DNA of 14,478 bases. It comes from UBA11612 sp963976395. Its GTDB lineage: Bacteria > Pseudomonadota > Alphaproteobacteria > Rhodospirillales > Rhodospirillaceae. This document shows positions 1 through 6,843 of the stretch, piece by piece. The notes under the pieces were generated by a model. It made no database searches and was not told the origin of the DNA. It saw nothing but the letters and a program-made list of their open reading frames with translations. The stretch is taken from positions 1 to 14,478 of the forward strand of contig CAXBLG010000082.1 of assembly GCA_963976395.1 (NCBI GenBank). Reading direction: 5' to 3'. Every line of letters starts with the position of its first letter. Positions within the stretch are counted from its first letter, which is position 1. Position numbers and translations under genes: made by a program.

Positions 1-1
1 G

Positions 2-238
2 GATGCGATTCCACGTGGCCGCGTCAAAAAAGGCGACGTTCATCGGGCCGTTATCGTGCGCACGGCAAAGGCTTTGCGGCGCGTGGACGGGTCGGCGATC
101 CGCTTTGACACCAACGCAGCTGTGTTGATCAATAAGCAAGGCGAGCCGATCGGCACGCGTATCTTTGGGCCGGTTACACGTGAGCTTCGCGGCAAGAAGT
201 TCATGAAGATCGTCTCCTTGGCGCCGGAGGTGCTGTAA
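2..238 (+). CDS. rplN: 50S ribosomal protein L14 (C-terminal part)
   Basis: This is the C-terminal 78 residues of L14; the start lies upstream of the window. The reading frame runs open from base 2 (DAIPRGRVKKGDVHRAVIV) to the TAA at 236-238. The diagnostic L14 segments are IRFDTNAAVLINKQGEPIGTRIFGPV and the C-terminus KKFMKIVSLAPEVL. L14 sits on the 50S face that contacts 16S rRNA, and it binds L19 and 23S rRNA domain VI. Full-length bacterial L14 is about 122 residues, so roughly 44 are missing here, only because the window is cut. The stop overlaps the next start by one base (TAATG), indicating translational coupling to rplX. A GTG inside this frame at 56 is an internal valine, not a start. 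Confidence 0.97.
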   Translation, partial: DAIPRGRVKKGDVHRAVIVRTAKALRRVDGSAIRFDTNAAVLINKQGEPIGTRIFGPVTRELRGKKFMKIVSLAPEVL

Positions 239-558
239 TGCCTAAGCTTAAAATAAAGAAGGGCGACAAGGTGCTCGTTCTCGCCGGCCGCGATAAAGGC
301 AAGAACGGGGAAGTGCTGAAGGCTTTGCCGGATCGCAACCGGGTGATCGTGCAGGGGATCAATATCTCGAAGCGGCATCAGCGTGCGACGCAAACAGCAA
401 GCGGCGGCATCATTGAGAAGGAAACACCGATTCACGTTTCCAATGTTGCTCACATTGATCCGAAGGATAACAAGCCGACACGTATCGGCTTCAAGATTCT
501 CGAGGACGGGGCTACCAAGGTGCGGTTCGCGCGGCGCTCTGGCGAAGTCATCGATTAG
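238..558 (+). CDS. rplX: 50S ribosomal protein L24
   Basis: L24 is an assembly-initiator protein that binds the 5' domain of 23S rRNA near the polypeptide exit tunnel. The 106-residue product has the usual length. An N-terminal KOW motif is clear at about residues 5-32 (KKGDKVLVLAGRDKGKNGEV), followed by the conserved GINISKRH, a GGIIEKETPIHVSNV segment and the C-terminal RIGFKILEDGATKVRFARRSGEVID. The ATG shares its A with the rplN stop codon, so translation probably continues from upstream ribosomes. The gene is followed 14 bases later by rplE, which matches the standard spc operon order. Nothing is unusual. Confidence 0.97.
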   Translation: MPKLKIKKGDKVLVLAGRDKGKNGEVLKALPDRNRVIVQGINISKRHQRATQTASGGIIEKETPIHVSNVAHIDPKDNKPTRIGFKILEDGATKVRFARRSGEVID

Positions 559-572
559 GAAGGACAGCGGCG

Positions 573-1112
573 ATGGCGCGTTTACGTAAACATTATGACG
601 ACGTGGTCCGAAACTCCCTGGTGGAGAAGTTCGGCTACAAAAATATCATGGCTGTGCCCAAGTTGACGAAAATCGTCATCAATATGGGTGTGGGCGAGGC
701 GTCGCAGGATCGTAAGAAGATCGAAGGTGCGGTCGACAACCTCACCGCGATTGCCGGCCAGAAGCCGGTTATTACGCGCTCTCGCAAGGCCATCGCGAAC
801 TTTAAGCTACGCGAGAACATGATCGTCGGCTGCAGCGTAACGCTGCGCAAGGCGCGGATGTACGAGTTTCTCGATCGGCTAGTGAATATCGCGCTGCCTC
901 GGGTTCGGGACTTTCGCGGTGTTTCGGGCAAAAGCTTTGATGGCTCGGGCAACTACAATATGGGCCTTAAGGAACAGCTGGTGTTTCCTGAAATCGATTA
1001 CGACAAGATCGATAAGGTTCGCGGCATGAACATAACAATCTGTACGACGGCAAAGACCGACGACGAAGCACGCGCGCTTCTCGAAGGTTTCCAAATGCCG
1101 TTCCAGAAGTAG
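573..1112 (+). CDS. rplE: 50S ribosomal protein L5
   Basis: L5 forms part of the central protuberance, binds 5S rRNA and contacts the P-site tRNA and S13 in the small subunit. The 179-residue product has the normal bacterial length. Recognisable segments are the start MARLRKHYDD, KLTKIVINMGVGEASQDRKKIEGA, the GQKPVITRSRKAIANFKLRE stretch, RVRDFRGVSGKSFDGSGNYNMGLKEQLVFPEIDYD and the end ICTTAKTDDEARALLEGFQMPF. A GGAAGG Shine-Dalgarno lies shortly upstream, partly overlapping the end of rplX. In E. coli the rplX/rplE junction is the S8 autoregulatory site; I could not confirm an equivalent structure here. Confidence 0.97.
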   Translation: MARLRKHYDDVVRNSLVEKFGYKNIMAVPKLTKIVINMGVGEASQDRKKIEGAVDNLTAIAGQKPVITRSRKAIANFKLRENMIVGCSVTLRKARMYEFLDRLVNIALPRVRDFRGVSGKSFDGSGNYNMGLKEQLVFPEIDYDKIDKVRGMNITICTTAKTDDEARALLEGFQMPFQK

Positions 1113-1134
1113 ATCGCAACGGAGATCGCATTCA

Positions 1135-1440
1135 ATGGCGAAAACGAGCACTGTCGAGCGCAACAAGAAGCGTCGTCGTATGAGCCAGTCTTTGGGCACA
1201 AAACGCGCAAGACTGAAGGCGATTGTTATGGACCGCGAGACAACGGATGAAGACCGTTTCGACGCAGTCCTGAAGCTGGCCCAGGTGCCGCGTAACTCGG
1301 CGAAAGTCCGTGTTCGCAACCGATGCGAGCTGACGGGGCGTCCGCGCGCTACATATCGTAAATTTAAGCTTGCACGAAACAAGCTGCGGGAATTGGCCTC
1401 GAAGGGGCAGATTCCCGGCATGGTCAAGTCGAGCTGGTAG
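1135..1440 (+). CDS. rpsN: 30S ribosomal protein S14, zinc-free long form
   Basis: S14 binds the 3' major domain of 16S rRNA in the head of the 30S subunit. The 101-residue length and the absence of the two CxxC pairs identify the zinc-independent (C-) long type; only one cysteine is visible, in RNRCELTGRPRATYRKFKLAR. The C-terminus KLRELASKGQIPGMVKSSW is the family signature. A GGAG Shine-Dalgarno lies about 10 bases before the ATG. The TAG stop forms part of a strong AGGAGG ribosome-binding site for rpsH, so the two genes are tightly coupled. Confidence 0.97.
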   Translation: MAKTSTVERNKKRRRMSQSLGTKRARLKAIVMDRETTDEDRFDAVLKLAQVPRNSAKVRVRNRCELTGRPRATYRKFKLARNKLRELASKGQIPGMVKSSW

Positions 1441-1451
1441 GAGGACCGACA

Positions 1452-1850
1452 GTGTCATTATCCGATCCTCTTGGTGATTTGTTGACCCGCATCCGTAATG
1501 GACAGCGGGCTGGTCACTCCAAGATCGTTGCACCCGCCTCGCGGTTGCGCGAAAACCTGCTGCGCGTTCTGGAGCGTGAGGGCTACATCCGTGGCTTCGA
1601 GCGTTACACAGTTCGTGAGGGCGTGGACGAGTTGAGCGTTGAACTTAAGTACAATGAGGGGTCTCCCGTCATTAATAAGATTCAGCGTGTTTCTAAGCCT
1701 GGTCGGCGCGTTTACGCGAAGATTAACGACCTGCAGAAAGTCTATAACGGGCTGGGAATTTCTATTCTCTCAACGCCTCGCGGGGTTATGTCTGACCACG
1801 AAGCGCGCCAGCAAAATGTCGGCGGAGAAGTTCTCTGCCAGGTGTTCTAG
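1452..1850 (+). CDS. rpsH: 30S ribosomal protein S8 (GTG start)
   Basis: S8 is a primary 16S rRNA binder (helix 21) in the platform. In E. coli it is also the translational repressor of the spc operon. The product has 132 residues. It starts MSLSDPLGDLLTRIRNGQRAGH and ends GVMSDHEARQQNVGGEVLCQVF, both diagnostic of S8; the STPRGVMSDHEAR loop is the conserved rRNA-binding region. The start codon is GTG, supported by a perfect AGGAGG at 1439-1444, seven bases upstream, and by agreement with the usual S8 N-terminus. Whether the protein autoregulates this operon in alphaproteobacteria is not shown by the sequence. Confidence 0.97.
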   Translation: MSLSDPLGDLLTRIRNGQRAGHSKIVAPASRLRENLLRVLEREGYIRGFERYTVREGVDELSVELKYNEGSPVINKIQRVSKPGRRVYAKINDLQKVYNGLGISILSTPRGVMSDHEARQQNVGGEVLCQVF

Positions 1851-1901
1851 AGAGTAAGAGACGATAAATCGGCCCCAAGGGTCCGCTGAAGGAAATATGC
1901 G

Positions 1902-2435
1902 ATGTCACGCGTAGGTAAATATCCAATTGATGTCCCAAGTGGCGTTACCGTCACCATGGCAGGCACGACTGTGACCGTTAAAGGTAAGCTGGGTGAGATG
2001 AGCCTAGCGACCCCCGATGAGGTGGAGACGAGCCTTGTGGACGGCAAGGTCTGGGTGAAGCCGATAAAAGAGAGCAAGCGTGCCCGCGCGTTATGGGGCA
2101 CGACCCGCGCCAACCTCAACAATATGGTGCAGGGTGTTAGTGAAGGCTTTAAAAAAGTATTAGAAATCAATGGCGTGGGTTTCAAAGCTCAAGCACAAGG
2201 TAAGAAGCTGAATCTCAATTTAGGCTTCTCCCATGACATTGTTTACGACGTGCCGGAGGGGATCGAGATCAAGACCCCGGCGCCGACCCAAGTGGAAATC
2301 ACGGGGTCAAACCGCCAGCGCGTGGGGCAGGTTGCAGCGGATATCCGCTCTTACAGGCCGCCGGAGCCCTACAAGGGCAAAGGGATCAAATACTCGAACG
2401 AGTATATCCTGCGCAAAGAAGGCAAGAAGAAATAG
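1902..2435 (+). CDS. rplF: 50S ribosomal protein L6
   Basis: L6 binds 23S rRNA domain VI near the sarcin-ricin loop and the factor-binding site. The 177-residue protein shows the normal two-domain L6 layout. The first half opens MSRVGKYPIDVPSGVTV and contains KELRARALWGTTRANLNNMVQGVSEGF-like sequence. The second half has the segment VEITGSNRQRVGQVAADIRSYRPPEPYKGKGIKY, the L6 signature, and ends in a lysine tail. A GAAGGAAA ribosome-binding site lies at 1888-1895. The 51-base gap after rpsH contains nothing else that I can identify. Confidence 0.97.
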   Translation: MSRVGKYPIDVPSGVTVTMAGTTVTVKGKLGEMSLATPDEVETSLVDGKVWVKPIKESKRARALWGTTRANLNNMVQGVSEGFKKVLEINGVGFKAQAQGKKLNLNLGFSHDIVYDVPEGIEIKTPAPTQVEITGSNRQRVGQVAADIRSYRPPEPYKGKGIKYSNEYILRKEGKKK

Positions 2436-2455
2436 CCGGAATATAGGATTAGGCG

Positions 2456-2815
2456 ATGACAAGGGACGTAAAACAGACCAACCGGCGTCGGGTGCGCACG
2501 CGCTTCTCGATAAAAGCAGCGGCGCATGGACGGGCACGCTTGTCCGTATTTCGGTCCGGACGGCACATCTATGCGCAGGTAATCAAGGATGATATCGGCG
2601 TAACCGTGGCGTCGGCCTCTACCGTGGACAAGGATTTGAAGGCGAAGATTAAAAGCGCTTCCAAAGACGCCGCAGTATTGGTGGGCAAGCTCCTCGCCGA
2701 GCGCGCCGTAAAAGCCGGTGTTAAGGAAGTCGTGTTTGACCGGGGGTCTTACATGTATCACGGCCGTATCAAGGCTTTGGCCGATGCAGCCCGCGAAGCC
2801 GGCTTGTCGTTCTAG
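2456..2815 (+). CDS. rplR: 50S ribosomal protein L18
   Basis: L18 binds 5S rRNA and helps mount it in the central protuberance together with L5 and L25. The 119-residue product has a basic N-terminus (TNRRRVRTRFSIKAAAHGRARLSVFRSGRHIYAQVI), which is the RNA-binding part, and the conserved C-terminal VVFDRGSYMYHGRIKALADAAREAGLSF. Length and composition are ordinary. The gene is preceded by a short AGG-containing leader 20 bases after rplF and followed 31 bases later by rpsE. Confidence 0.97.
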   Translation: MTRDVKQTNRRRVRTRFSIKAAAHGRARLSVFRSGRHIYAQVIKDDIGVTVASASTVDKDLKAKIKSASKDAAVLVGKLLAERAVKAGVKEVVFDRGSYMYHGRIKALADAAREAGLSF

Positions 2816-2846
2816 TCGCCGTACGTTTTTGAAGGAATAGAGAGTA

Positions 2847-3455
2847 ATGGCACGCACCCCTACAGCATCGCCCAAGAGCGGCGACCGCCCCGGCAAAGGC
2901 CGGCGTGACCGCGGTGGCGAATCAGAGCGGGAAGACGAATTTCAAGACAAATTGGTACACATCAACCGTGTCGCCAAAGTGGTCAAGGGTGGCCGTAGGT
3001 TTGCGTTCGCCGCGCTGGTTGTTGTTGGTGACGCGAAGGGGCGAGTGGGCTTTGGCTCCGGCAAGGCCCGTGAAGTGCCCGAGGCCATTCGTAAGGCAAC
3101 CGAGCAGGCAAAGCGCACAATGATCCGCGTGCCTCTGCGTGAAGGCCGTACGCTGCATCACGATCTCTACGGCCGCTTCGGCGCCGGCAAGGTCATTCTG
3201 CGGTCGGCGCCTCCGGGTACAGGCATTATCGCGGGCGGCCCGATGCGCGCTGTGTTTGAAACAATGGGTGTACAGGACATCGTCTCGAAAAGTGTTGGCA
3301 GCAACAACCCGCACAACATGATCAAAGCGACATTTGAGGCGCTGAAATCCATGGAATCTCCGCGTTCTATCGCGGCCAAGCGTGGCAAGAAGGTCGGCGA
3401 CATTGTCGGCCGTCGGGAAGATCCCGCCCGTGAAGACGCGGTTAAGGAGGCCTAG
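2847..3455 (+). CDS. rpsE: 30S ribosomal protein S5
   Basis: S5 sits at the back of the 30S body near the mRNA entry channel and contributes to translational accuracy. The 202-residue product carries a charged, low-complexity N-terminal extension of about 30 residues (rich in R, G, D and E). The double-stranded-RNA-binding-like domain follows (LVHINRVAKVVKGGRRFAF, then GDAKGRVGFGSGKAREVPEAIRKA). The C-terminal domain contains APPGTGIIAGGPMRAVFETMGVQDIVSKSVGSNN. Such an N-terminal extension is common in alphaproteobacterial S5. GAAGGAA at 2831-2837 supports the ATG. Near the stop, AAGGAGG at 3444-3450 provides the ribosome-binding site for rpmD. Confidence 0.97.
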   Translation: MARTPTASPKSGDRPGKGRRDRGGESEREDEFQDKLVHINRVAKVVKGGRRFAFAALVVVGDAKGRVGFGSGKAREVPEAIRKATEQAKRTMIRVPLREGRTLHHDLYGRFGAGKVILRSAPPGTGIIAGGPMRAVFETMGVQDIVSKSVGSNNPHNMIKATFEALKSMESPRSIAAKRGKKVGDIVGRREDPAREDAVKEA

Positions 3456-3458
3456 TCC

Positions 3459-3653
3459 ATGAATGCGGCCAGCAAAAAAACGGTTACGGTAACCCAGATT
3501 CACAGCGGCGCAGGCCGTCAGTCAAAACAGCAGCGGACTCTCGTGGGCCTCGGTCTGAATAAGATCGACCGGACCAGAACGTTGGAAGATACCCCCGCCG
3601 TGCGGGGCATGATTAATAAGGTAAAACACTTGGTACGTGTGGACGAAGCCTAA
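3459..3653 (+). CDS. rpmD: 50S ribosomal protein L30
   Basis: L30 is a small 23S rRNA-binding protein. The 64-residue product contains the family core: TVTVTQIHSGAGRQSKQQRTLVGLGLNKI, then a TPAVRGMINKVKHLVRV end. The ATG lies three bases after the rpsE stop and uses the AAGGAGG located inside the end of rpsE. It is a few residues longer at the N-terminus than the E. coli protein, which is normal for alphaproteobacteria. An 83-base gap with RNA hairpins follows it before rplO. Confidence 0.96.
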   Translation: MNAASKKTVTVTQIHSGAGRQSKQQRTLVGLGLNKIDRTRTLEDTPAVRGMINKVKHLVRVDEA

Positions 3654-3673
3654 AACGATACCTATTTCGGGAT

Positions 3674-3720
3674 TGCGCTTCGTCGAAGCGCACCGCGGCT
3701 AGGTAGGGCTTCCGGCTACC
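3674..3720 (+). promoter_or_regulatory. Tandem RNA hairpins in the rpmD-rplO gap
   Basis: Two adjacent inverted repeats occupy the largest gap in the spc operon. The first is a perfect 8-bp stem, TGCGCTTC (3674-3681) with GAAGCGCA (3685-3692) around a GTC loop. The second is GGTAG (3702-3706) with CTACC (3716-3720) around a 9-base loop. Neither is followed by a T-tract, so this does not look like an intrinsic terminator. An mRNA processing or stability element, or a protein-binding site, is possible; the function is inferred only from position. Confidence 0.55.
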
Positions 3721-3736
3721 GCAAAGGACGAGAAAG

Positions 3737-4267
3737 ATGAAACTTAACGAATTGCGCAATCTGCCCGGGGCGACGCATCGGCGTAAAGAACTGGGCCGTG
3801 GTATCGGTTCGGGCCTGGGCAAGACGTCCGGCCGGGGTGTGAAGGGGCAAAAATCCCGCTCTGGCGTGGCTATTAAAGGCTTTGAGGGCGGTCAGATGCC
3901 GCTGTATCGCCGGTTGCCGAAGCGTGGCTTTAATCCAATTGCGCGCCGTAAATTCGTGCCCGTGAACGTGGGTCGCTTGCAGGCCGCGGTGGATGCGGGT
4001 CGCATTGACCCCAGCAAAGACGTGACGATTGATGTTTTGGTTGAAGCCGGTGTTGTGCGCCGTGCGCACGACGGGCTACGCCTTCTTGCTGATGGTGAAC
4101 TCAAGGCAAAACTGACAATTGTGGCCGAACATGCCTCGAAAGCCGCGTTAGCGGCCGTTGAGAAGGCCGGCGGATCTGTTTCTGTTAAGGCGCCTAAGGA
4201 ATCTGCCCCGGCAAAGCCAAGAGGCAAGAAAGCCAAGGCTGCCGCAGCCGCTGCGAAATCAGCATAA
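3737..4267 (+). CDS. rplO: 50S ribosomal protein L15
   Basis: L15 is a late-assembly protein of the large subunit that reaches deep into 23S rRNA. The product has 176 residues. The glycine- and basic-rich N-terminus (LPGATHRRKELGRGIGSGLGKTSGRGVKGQKSRSG, then FEGGQMPLYRRLPKRGF) is the L15 signature. The globular C-terminal domain follows, to about residue 145. After that comes a tail of about 25 residues dominated by alanine, lysine and proline, which makes the protein longer than the roughly 144 residues of E. coli L15. Such tails are common in alphaproteobacterial L15. AAAGGA at 3723-3728 lies eight bases before the ATG. Confidence 0.97.
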   Translation: MKLNELRNLPGATHRRKELGRGIGSGLGKTSGRGVKGQKSRSGVAIKGFEGGQMPLYRRLPKRGFNPIARRKFVPVNVGRLQAAVDAGRIDPSKDVTIDVLVEAGVVRRAHDGLRLLADGELKAKLTIVAEHASKAALAAVEKAGGSVSVKAPKESAPAKPRGKKAKAAAAAAKSA

Positions 4268-4302
4268 TGTCTGGCGCCTCGGCGTCGTGACCGGAGTAAA
4301 TT

Positions 4303-5646
4303 ATGGCCTCAGCCGCTGATCAACTGGCTGCCAACGTAAACCTTGGCGTGTTCGCGAAAGCGACGGAATTGAAACGCCGGATATGGTTTTCGCTGGGCGC
4401 GCTTATTATTTTTCGCGCGGGTACATTCATTACTCTTCCGGGCATTGATCCCGTTGCGATGGCCGATATCATGTCGGCTCAAAGCGGCGGTGTTTTGGGC
4501 CTATTTGACGTTTTTGCGGGCGGCGCCCTCAGCCGCATGAGCATTTTCGCGCTCAACATCATGCCTTACATCTCGGCCTCAATCATCTTGCAGCTTCTGG
4601 CGGCGGTTAACCCGGCTCTTGAGCAGATGAAGAAGGAGGGGGTCGCGGGCCGCATGAAGATGAACCAATACACTCGGTATCTGACCGTGATGATTGGGAC
4701 GTTGCAGGCTCTTGGGATTTCTACCGGCCTTCAGTCAGCCACCGCGTCGAACGGGGCCTCGGTGGTTACCAACCCGGGTGCATTCTTCATTTTTACGGCG
4801 GTTATTACCCTGGTTTGCGGCACGATGTTTTTGGTGTGGTTAGGCGAACAGATCAGCGAACGCGGTATTGGACAGGGCATCTCCCTACTGATTTTCTCAG
4901 GTATTATCGCGGGGTTACCGGGTGGTCTTGTCAATATGCTTGAGCTGGGCCGGACCGGTGCGATCTCCTTTTTTGTGTTGTTTTTGTTTGCGGTCGGCGC
5001 CGTGGCAATGATAGCCGGCATTGTGTTTATTGAGCAGGCCCAGCGACGAATACTTGTCCAATACCCCAAACGCCAGCAGGGCAATAAGGTGTTCGGCGGT
5101 GAGAACTCGCATATTCCGCTGAAAATCAATACCGCCGGCGTTATCCCGCCGATTTTTGCCAGCTCAATCTTGCTCCTTCCCTTGACGATCTCAGGATTTC
5201 AGCAAGGCGGCGGCGACGGCATTATGGCAACGATTGCAGCCCTTATGGGGCGCGGCCAGCCGCTGTATATGGTTTTGTACACGTCCGCGATTATCTTCTT
5301 CGCCTTCTTTTATACGGCGCTTGTGTTTAACCCGCATGAAACGGCTGATAACTTACGTAAGTACGGCGGGTTTGTGCCGGGCATTCGGCCGGGCAAAAAC
5401 ACCGGGGATTACCTCGACTATGTACTGACGCGCCTGACCTTGGTCGGCGGCCTCTATTTGACGGTCGTGTGTTTGATTCCGGAATATCTCATCTCGGCCT
5501 TCAGCTTTCCGTTCTATTTTGGCGGCACCAGCCTTTTGATCGTCGTGAACGTCACTCTCAATACGATGCAGCAGGTACAGGCGCATCTTCTTGCTCACCA
5601 ATACGAAGGCTTGCTTAAAAAATCTCGTCTTCGCGGACGTCGGTAG
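4303..5646 (+). CDS. secY: Protein translocase channel subunit SecY
   Basis: SecY is the pore-forming inner-membrane subunit of the SecYEG translocon, which exports unfolded proteins with SecA and inserts membrane proteins. The 447-residue protein has the hydrophobic pattern of ten membrane helices. Visible signatures are TFITLPGIDP (41-50), NIMPYISASIILQLL (85-99), WLGEQISERGIGQGISLLIF (179-198), the cytoplasmic C4 loop RILVQYPKRQQGNKVFGG (249-266) and the C5 loop with FVPGIRPGKNTGDYL (357-371), where ribosome and SecA dock. It ends in a basic cytoplasmic tail. GGAG lies six bases before the ATG. The place after rplO is the universal one, linking ribosome and translocon synthesis. Confidence 0.98.
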   Translation: MASAADQLAANVNLGVFAKATELKRRIWFSLGALIIFRAGTFITLPGIDPVAMADIMSAQSGGVLGLFDVFAGGALSRMSIFALNIMPYISASIILQLLAAVNPALEQMKKEGVAGRMKMNQYTRYLTVMIGTLQALGISTGLQSATASNGASVVTNPGAFFIFTAVITLVCGTMFLVWLGEQISERGIGQGISLLIFSGIIAGLPGGLVNMLELGRTGAISFFVLFLFAVGAVAMIAGIVFIEQAQRRILVQYPKRQQGNKVFGGENSHIPLKINTAGVIPPIFASSILLLPLTISGFQQGGGDGIMATIAALMGRGQPLYMVLYTSAIIFFAFFYTALVFNPHETADNLRKYGGFVPGIRPGKNTGDYLDYVLTRLTLVGGLYLTVVCLIPEYLISAFSFPFYFGGTSLLIVVNVTLNTMQQVQAHLLAHQYEGLLKKSRLRGRR

Positions 5647-5652
5647 GAACGT

Positions 5653-6309
5653 ATGTCTGGTAAACGTCTAATCTTGATGGGACCGCCCGGAGGTGGGAAG
5701 GGAACGCAGGCCAAGCGTTTACAGGATCGGTACGATATCGTTCAGTTGTCCACCGGTGATATGCTGCGGGCGGCGGTTGCTGCGGGAACCGAGGTTGGCA
5801 AGCAGGCGAAGGCCGTGATGGACGCCGGAAAGTTGGTGTCTGACGACCTTATCATCGCCATGATCGCCGACCGCATCGACGCCCCGGATTGCGCGAACGG
5901 CTTCATTCTGGATGGCTTTCCCCGCACGGTTCCCCAGGCGGAAGCCTTGGACAAACTGCTCGCGAGCAAAGGGATTGCTCTGGATAAGGTCATCGAAGTC
6001 TCGGTACCTGATACCATGCTAATCGAGCGGATAACCGGCCGTTTTACGTGCGCTAAATGCGGCGAGGGCTATCACGACAAATTCAAGCAACCCAAGACAG
6101 CGGGGGTGTGCGATGCGTGCGGTGGGACAGAGTTTACCCGCCGGGCGGACGATAACGAGGAGACTGTAACGGCGCGCCTGAAGGCCTATCACGCTCAGAC
6201 GGCGCCTCTAATGCCCTTTTACAAGCAAAAAGGGCTTTTGGAGGTGATCGACGGAGACCGGCCGATGGACGCCGTAACGACTGACTTAGAGAGGGTTTTA
6301 GGAGGCTGA
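5653..6309 (+). CDS. adk: Adenylate kinase with a zinc-type LID
   Basis: This cytoplasmic enzyme interconverts ATP + AMP and 2 ADP. The 218-residue product is of the long bacterial type. The P-loop GPPGGGKGT is at 10-18, the AMP-binding region spans about 31-90 (QLSTGDMLR; GFILDGFPRT), and the LID is at about 127-165. The LID carries C133-x2-C136 and C153-x2-C156, the four-cysteine zinc site typical of Gram-positive enzymes and some alphaproteobacteria, where E. coli instead has a hydrogen-bonded network. RRADDNEETVTARL is the conserved post-LID segment. The start lies six bases after secY, so it is cotranscribed. The alpha operon promoter begins just after its stop. Confidence 0.97.
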   Translation: MSGKRLILMGPPGGGKGTQAKRLQDRYDIVQLSTGDMLRAAVAAGTEVGKQAKAVMDAGKLVSDDLIIAMIADRIDAPDCANGFILDGFPRTVPQAEALDKLLASKGIALDKVIEVSVPDTMLIERITGRFTCAKCGEGYHDKFKQPKTAGVCDACGGTEFTRRADDNEETVTARLKAYHAQTAPLMPFYKQKGLLEVIDGDRPMDAVTTDLERVLGG

Positions 6310-6317
6310 GGGGTATG

Positions 6318-6345
6318 TTGACACCCAAAGCTAACTGCCTATAAT
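6318..6345 (+). promoter_or_regulatory. Consensus sigma-70 type promoter for rpsM-rpsK
   Basis: A perfect -35 box TTGACA (6318-6323) and a perfect -10 box TATAAT (6340-6345) are separated by 16 bases. Transcription would start near 6351-6353, giving a leader of about 55 bases before rpsM. The position in the adk-rpsM gap means the alpha operon can be transcribed independently of the spc operon. The match to both hexamers is directly visible; activity is inferred. Confidence 0.85.
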
Positions 6346-6393
6346 GGCGCGCTTTTCGGATTGCGCAGGGCGCTCACAAACAACTTAAAAATA

Positions 6394-6399
6394 AAGGAG
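6394..6399 (+). promoter_or_regulatory. Ribosome-binding site that fixes the rpsM TTG start
   Basis: AAGGAG lies eight bases before a TTG at 6408. No ATG or GTG exists in frame between this site and the conserved S13 N-terminus ARIAGVN, so the Shine-Dalgarno sequence and conservation together select TTG as the start. Confidence 0.85.
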
Positions 6400-6407
6400 T
6401 ACGGGCT

Positions 6408-6785
6408 TTGGCGCGTATTGCTGGCGTTAACTTACCGACGAATAAAAGAGTTTCGATTGCCTTGAGCTATATTTTCGGAATTGGTCCTGCCAATGCCCGT
6501 AAGATTTGTAGTGTTGTCGGCATCGACGATGCTCGGCGAGTCAATCAACTCACCGAAGACGAGATCATTCGGATCCGTGACACCATCGACCGCGACTTCA
6601 CGGTTGAAGGCGATCTGCGCCGCACGGTGGCAATGAACATCAAGCGTTTGATGGATCTGGGTTGCTACAAAGGTCTGCGTCATCGCAAAGGGTTGCCCGT
6701 ACACGGGCAGCGCACGCACACCAATGCCCGGACCCGTAAGGGGCCGGCGAAGCCAATCGCAGGCAAGAAGAAAGTAACGAAGTAG
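6408..6785 (+). CDS. rpsM: 30S ribosomal protein S13 (TTG start)
   Basis: S13 is in the 30S head, contacts the P-site tRNA and forms intersubunit bridges with L5. The 125-residue product begins ARIAGVNLPTNKRVSIALSYIFGIGPANA after the initiator and contains the DLRRTVAMNIKRLMDLGCYKGLRHRKGLPVHGQRTHTNARTRKGP signature, ending in a basic tail. The initiation codon is TTG at 6408, backed by AAGGAG at 6394-6399. A rare start on a highly expressed gene may tune its output. It is the first gene after the consensus promoter at 6318-6345. Unlike in E. coli, no rpsD is found in this operon, so the S4-mediated control known there would not apply in the same way. Confidence 0.97.
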   Translation: MARIAGVNLPTNKRVSIALSYIFGIGPANARKICSVVGIDDARRVNQLTEDEIIRIRDTIDRDFTVEGDLRRTVAMNIKRLMDLGCYKGLRHRKGLPVHGQRTHTNARTRKGPAKPIAGKKKVTK

Positions 6786-6843
6786 GTTTGGGGCGGCCGA
6801 TTAGGCAGCAACCAGCGCTTCCAGGGATAAGAGAACCGACACA

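Noticed and set aside
580..591. A 12-base perfect palindrome GTTTACGTAAAC inside the first codons of rplE, near the E. coli S8 regulatory position.
   Set aside because: It encodes the conserved L5 start (LRKH), and I could not build the S8-binding helix around it, so chance within coding sequence is the simpler reading.
879..1427. Long open frames on the - strand across the ribosomal genes, for example this one of 182 codons.
   Set aside because: They lie opposite unmistakable ribosomal protein genes, have no family resemblance and no plausible ribosome-binding site; they are products of codon composition.
4170..4267. The alanine- and lysine-rich tail of L15 as a possible frameshift or fusion.
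   Set aside because: The frame remains clean to the stop, and similar tails are common in alphaproteobacterial L15.
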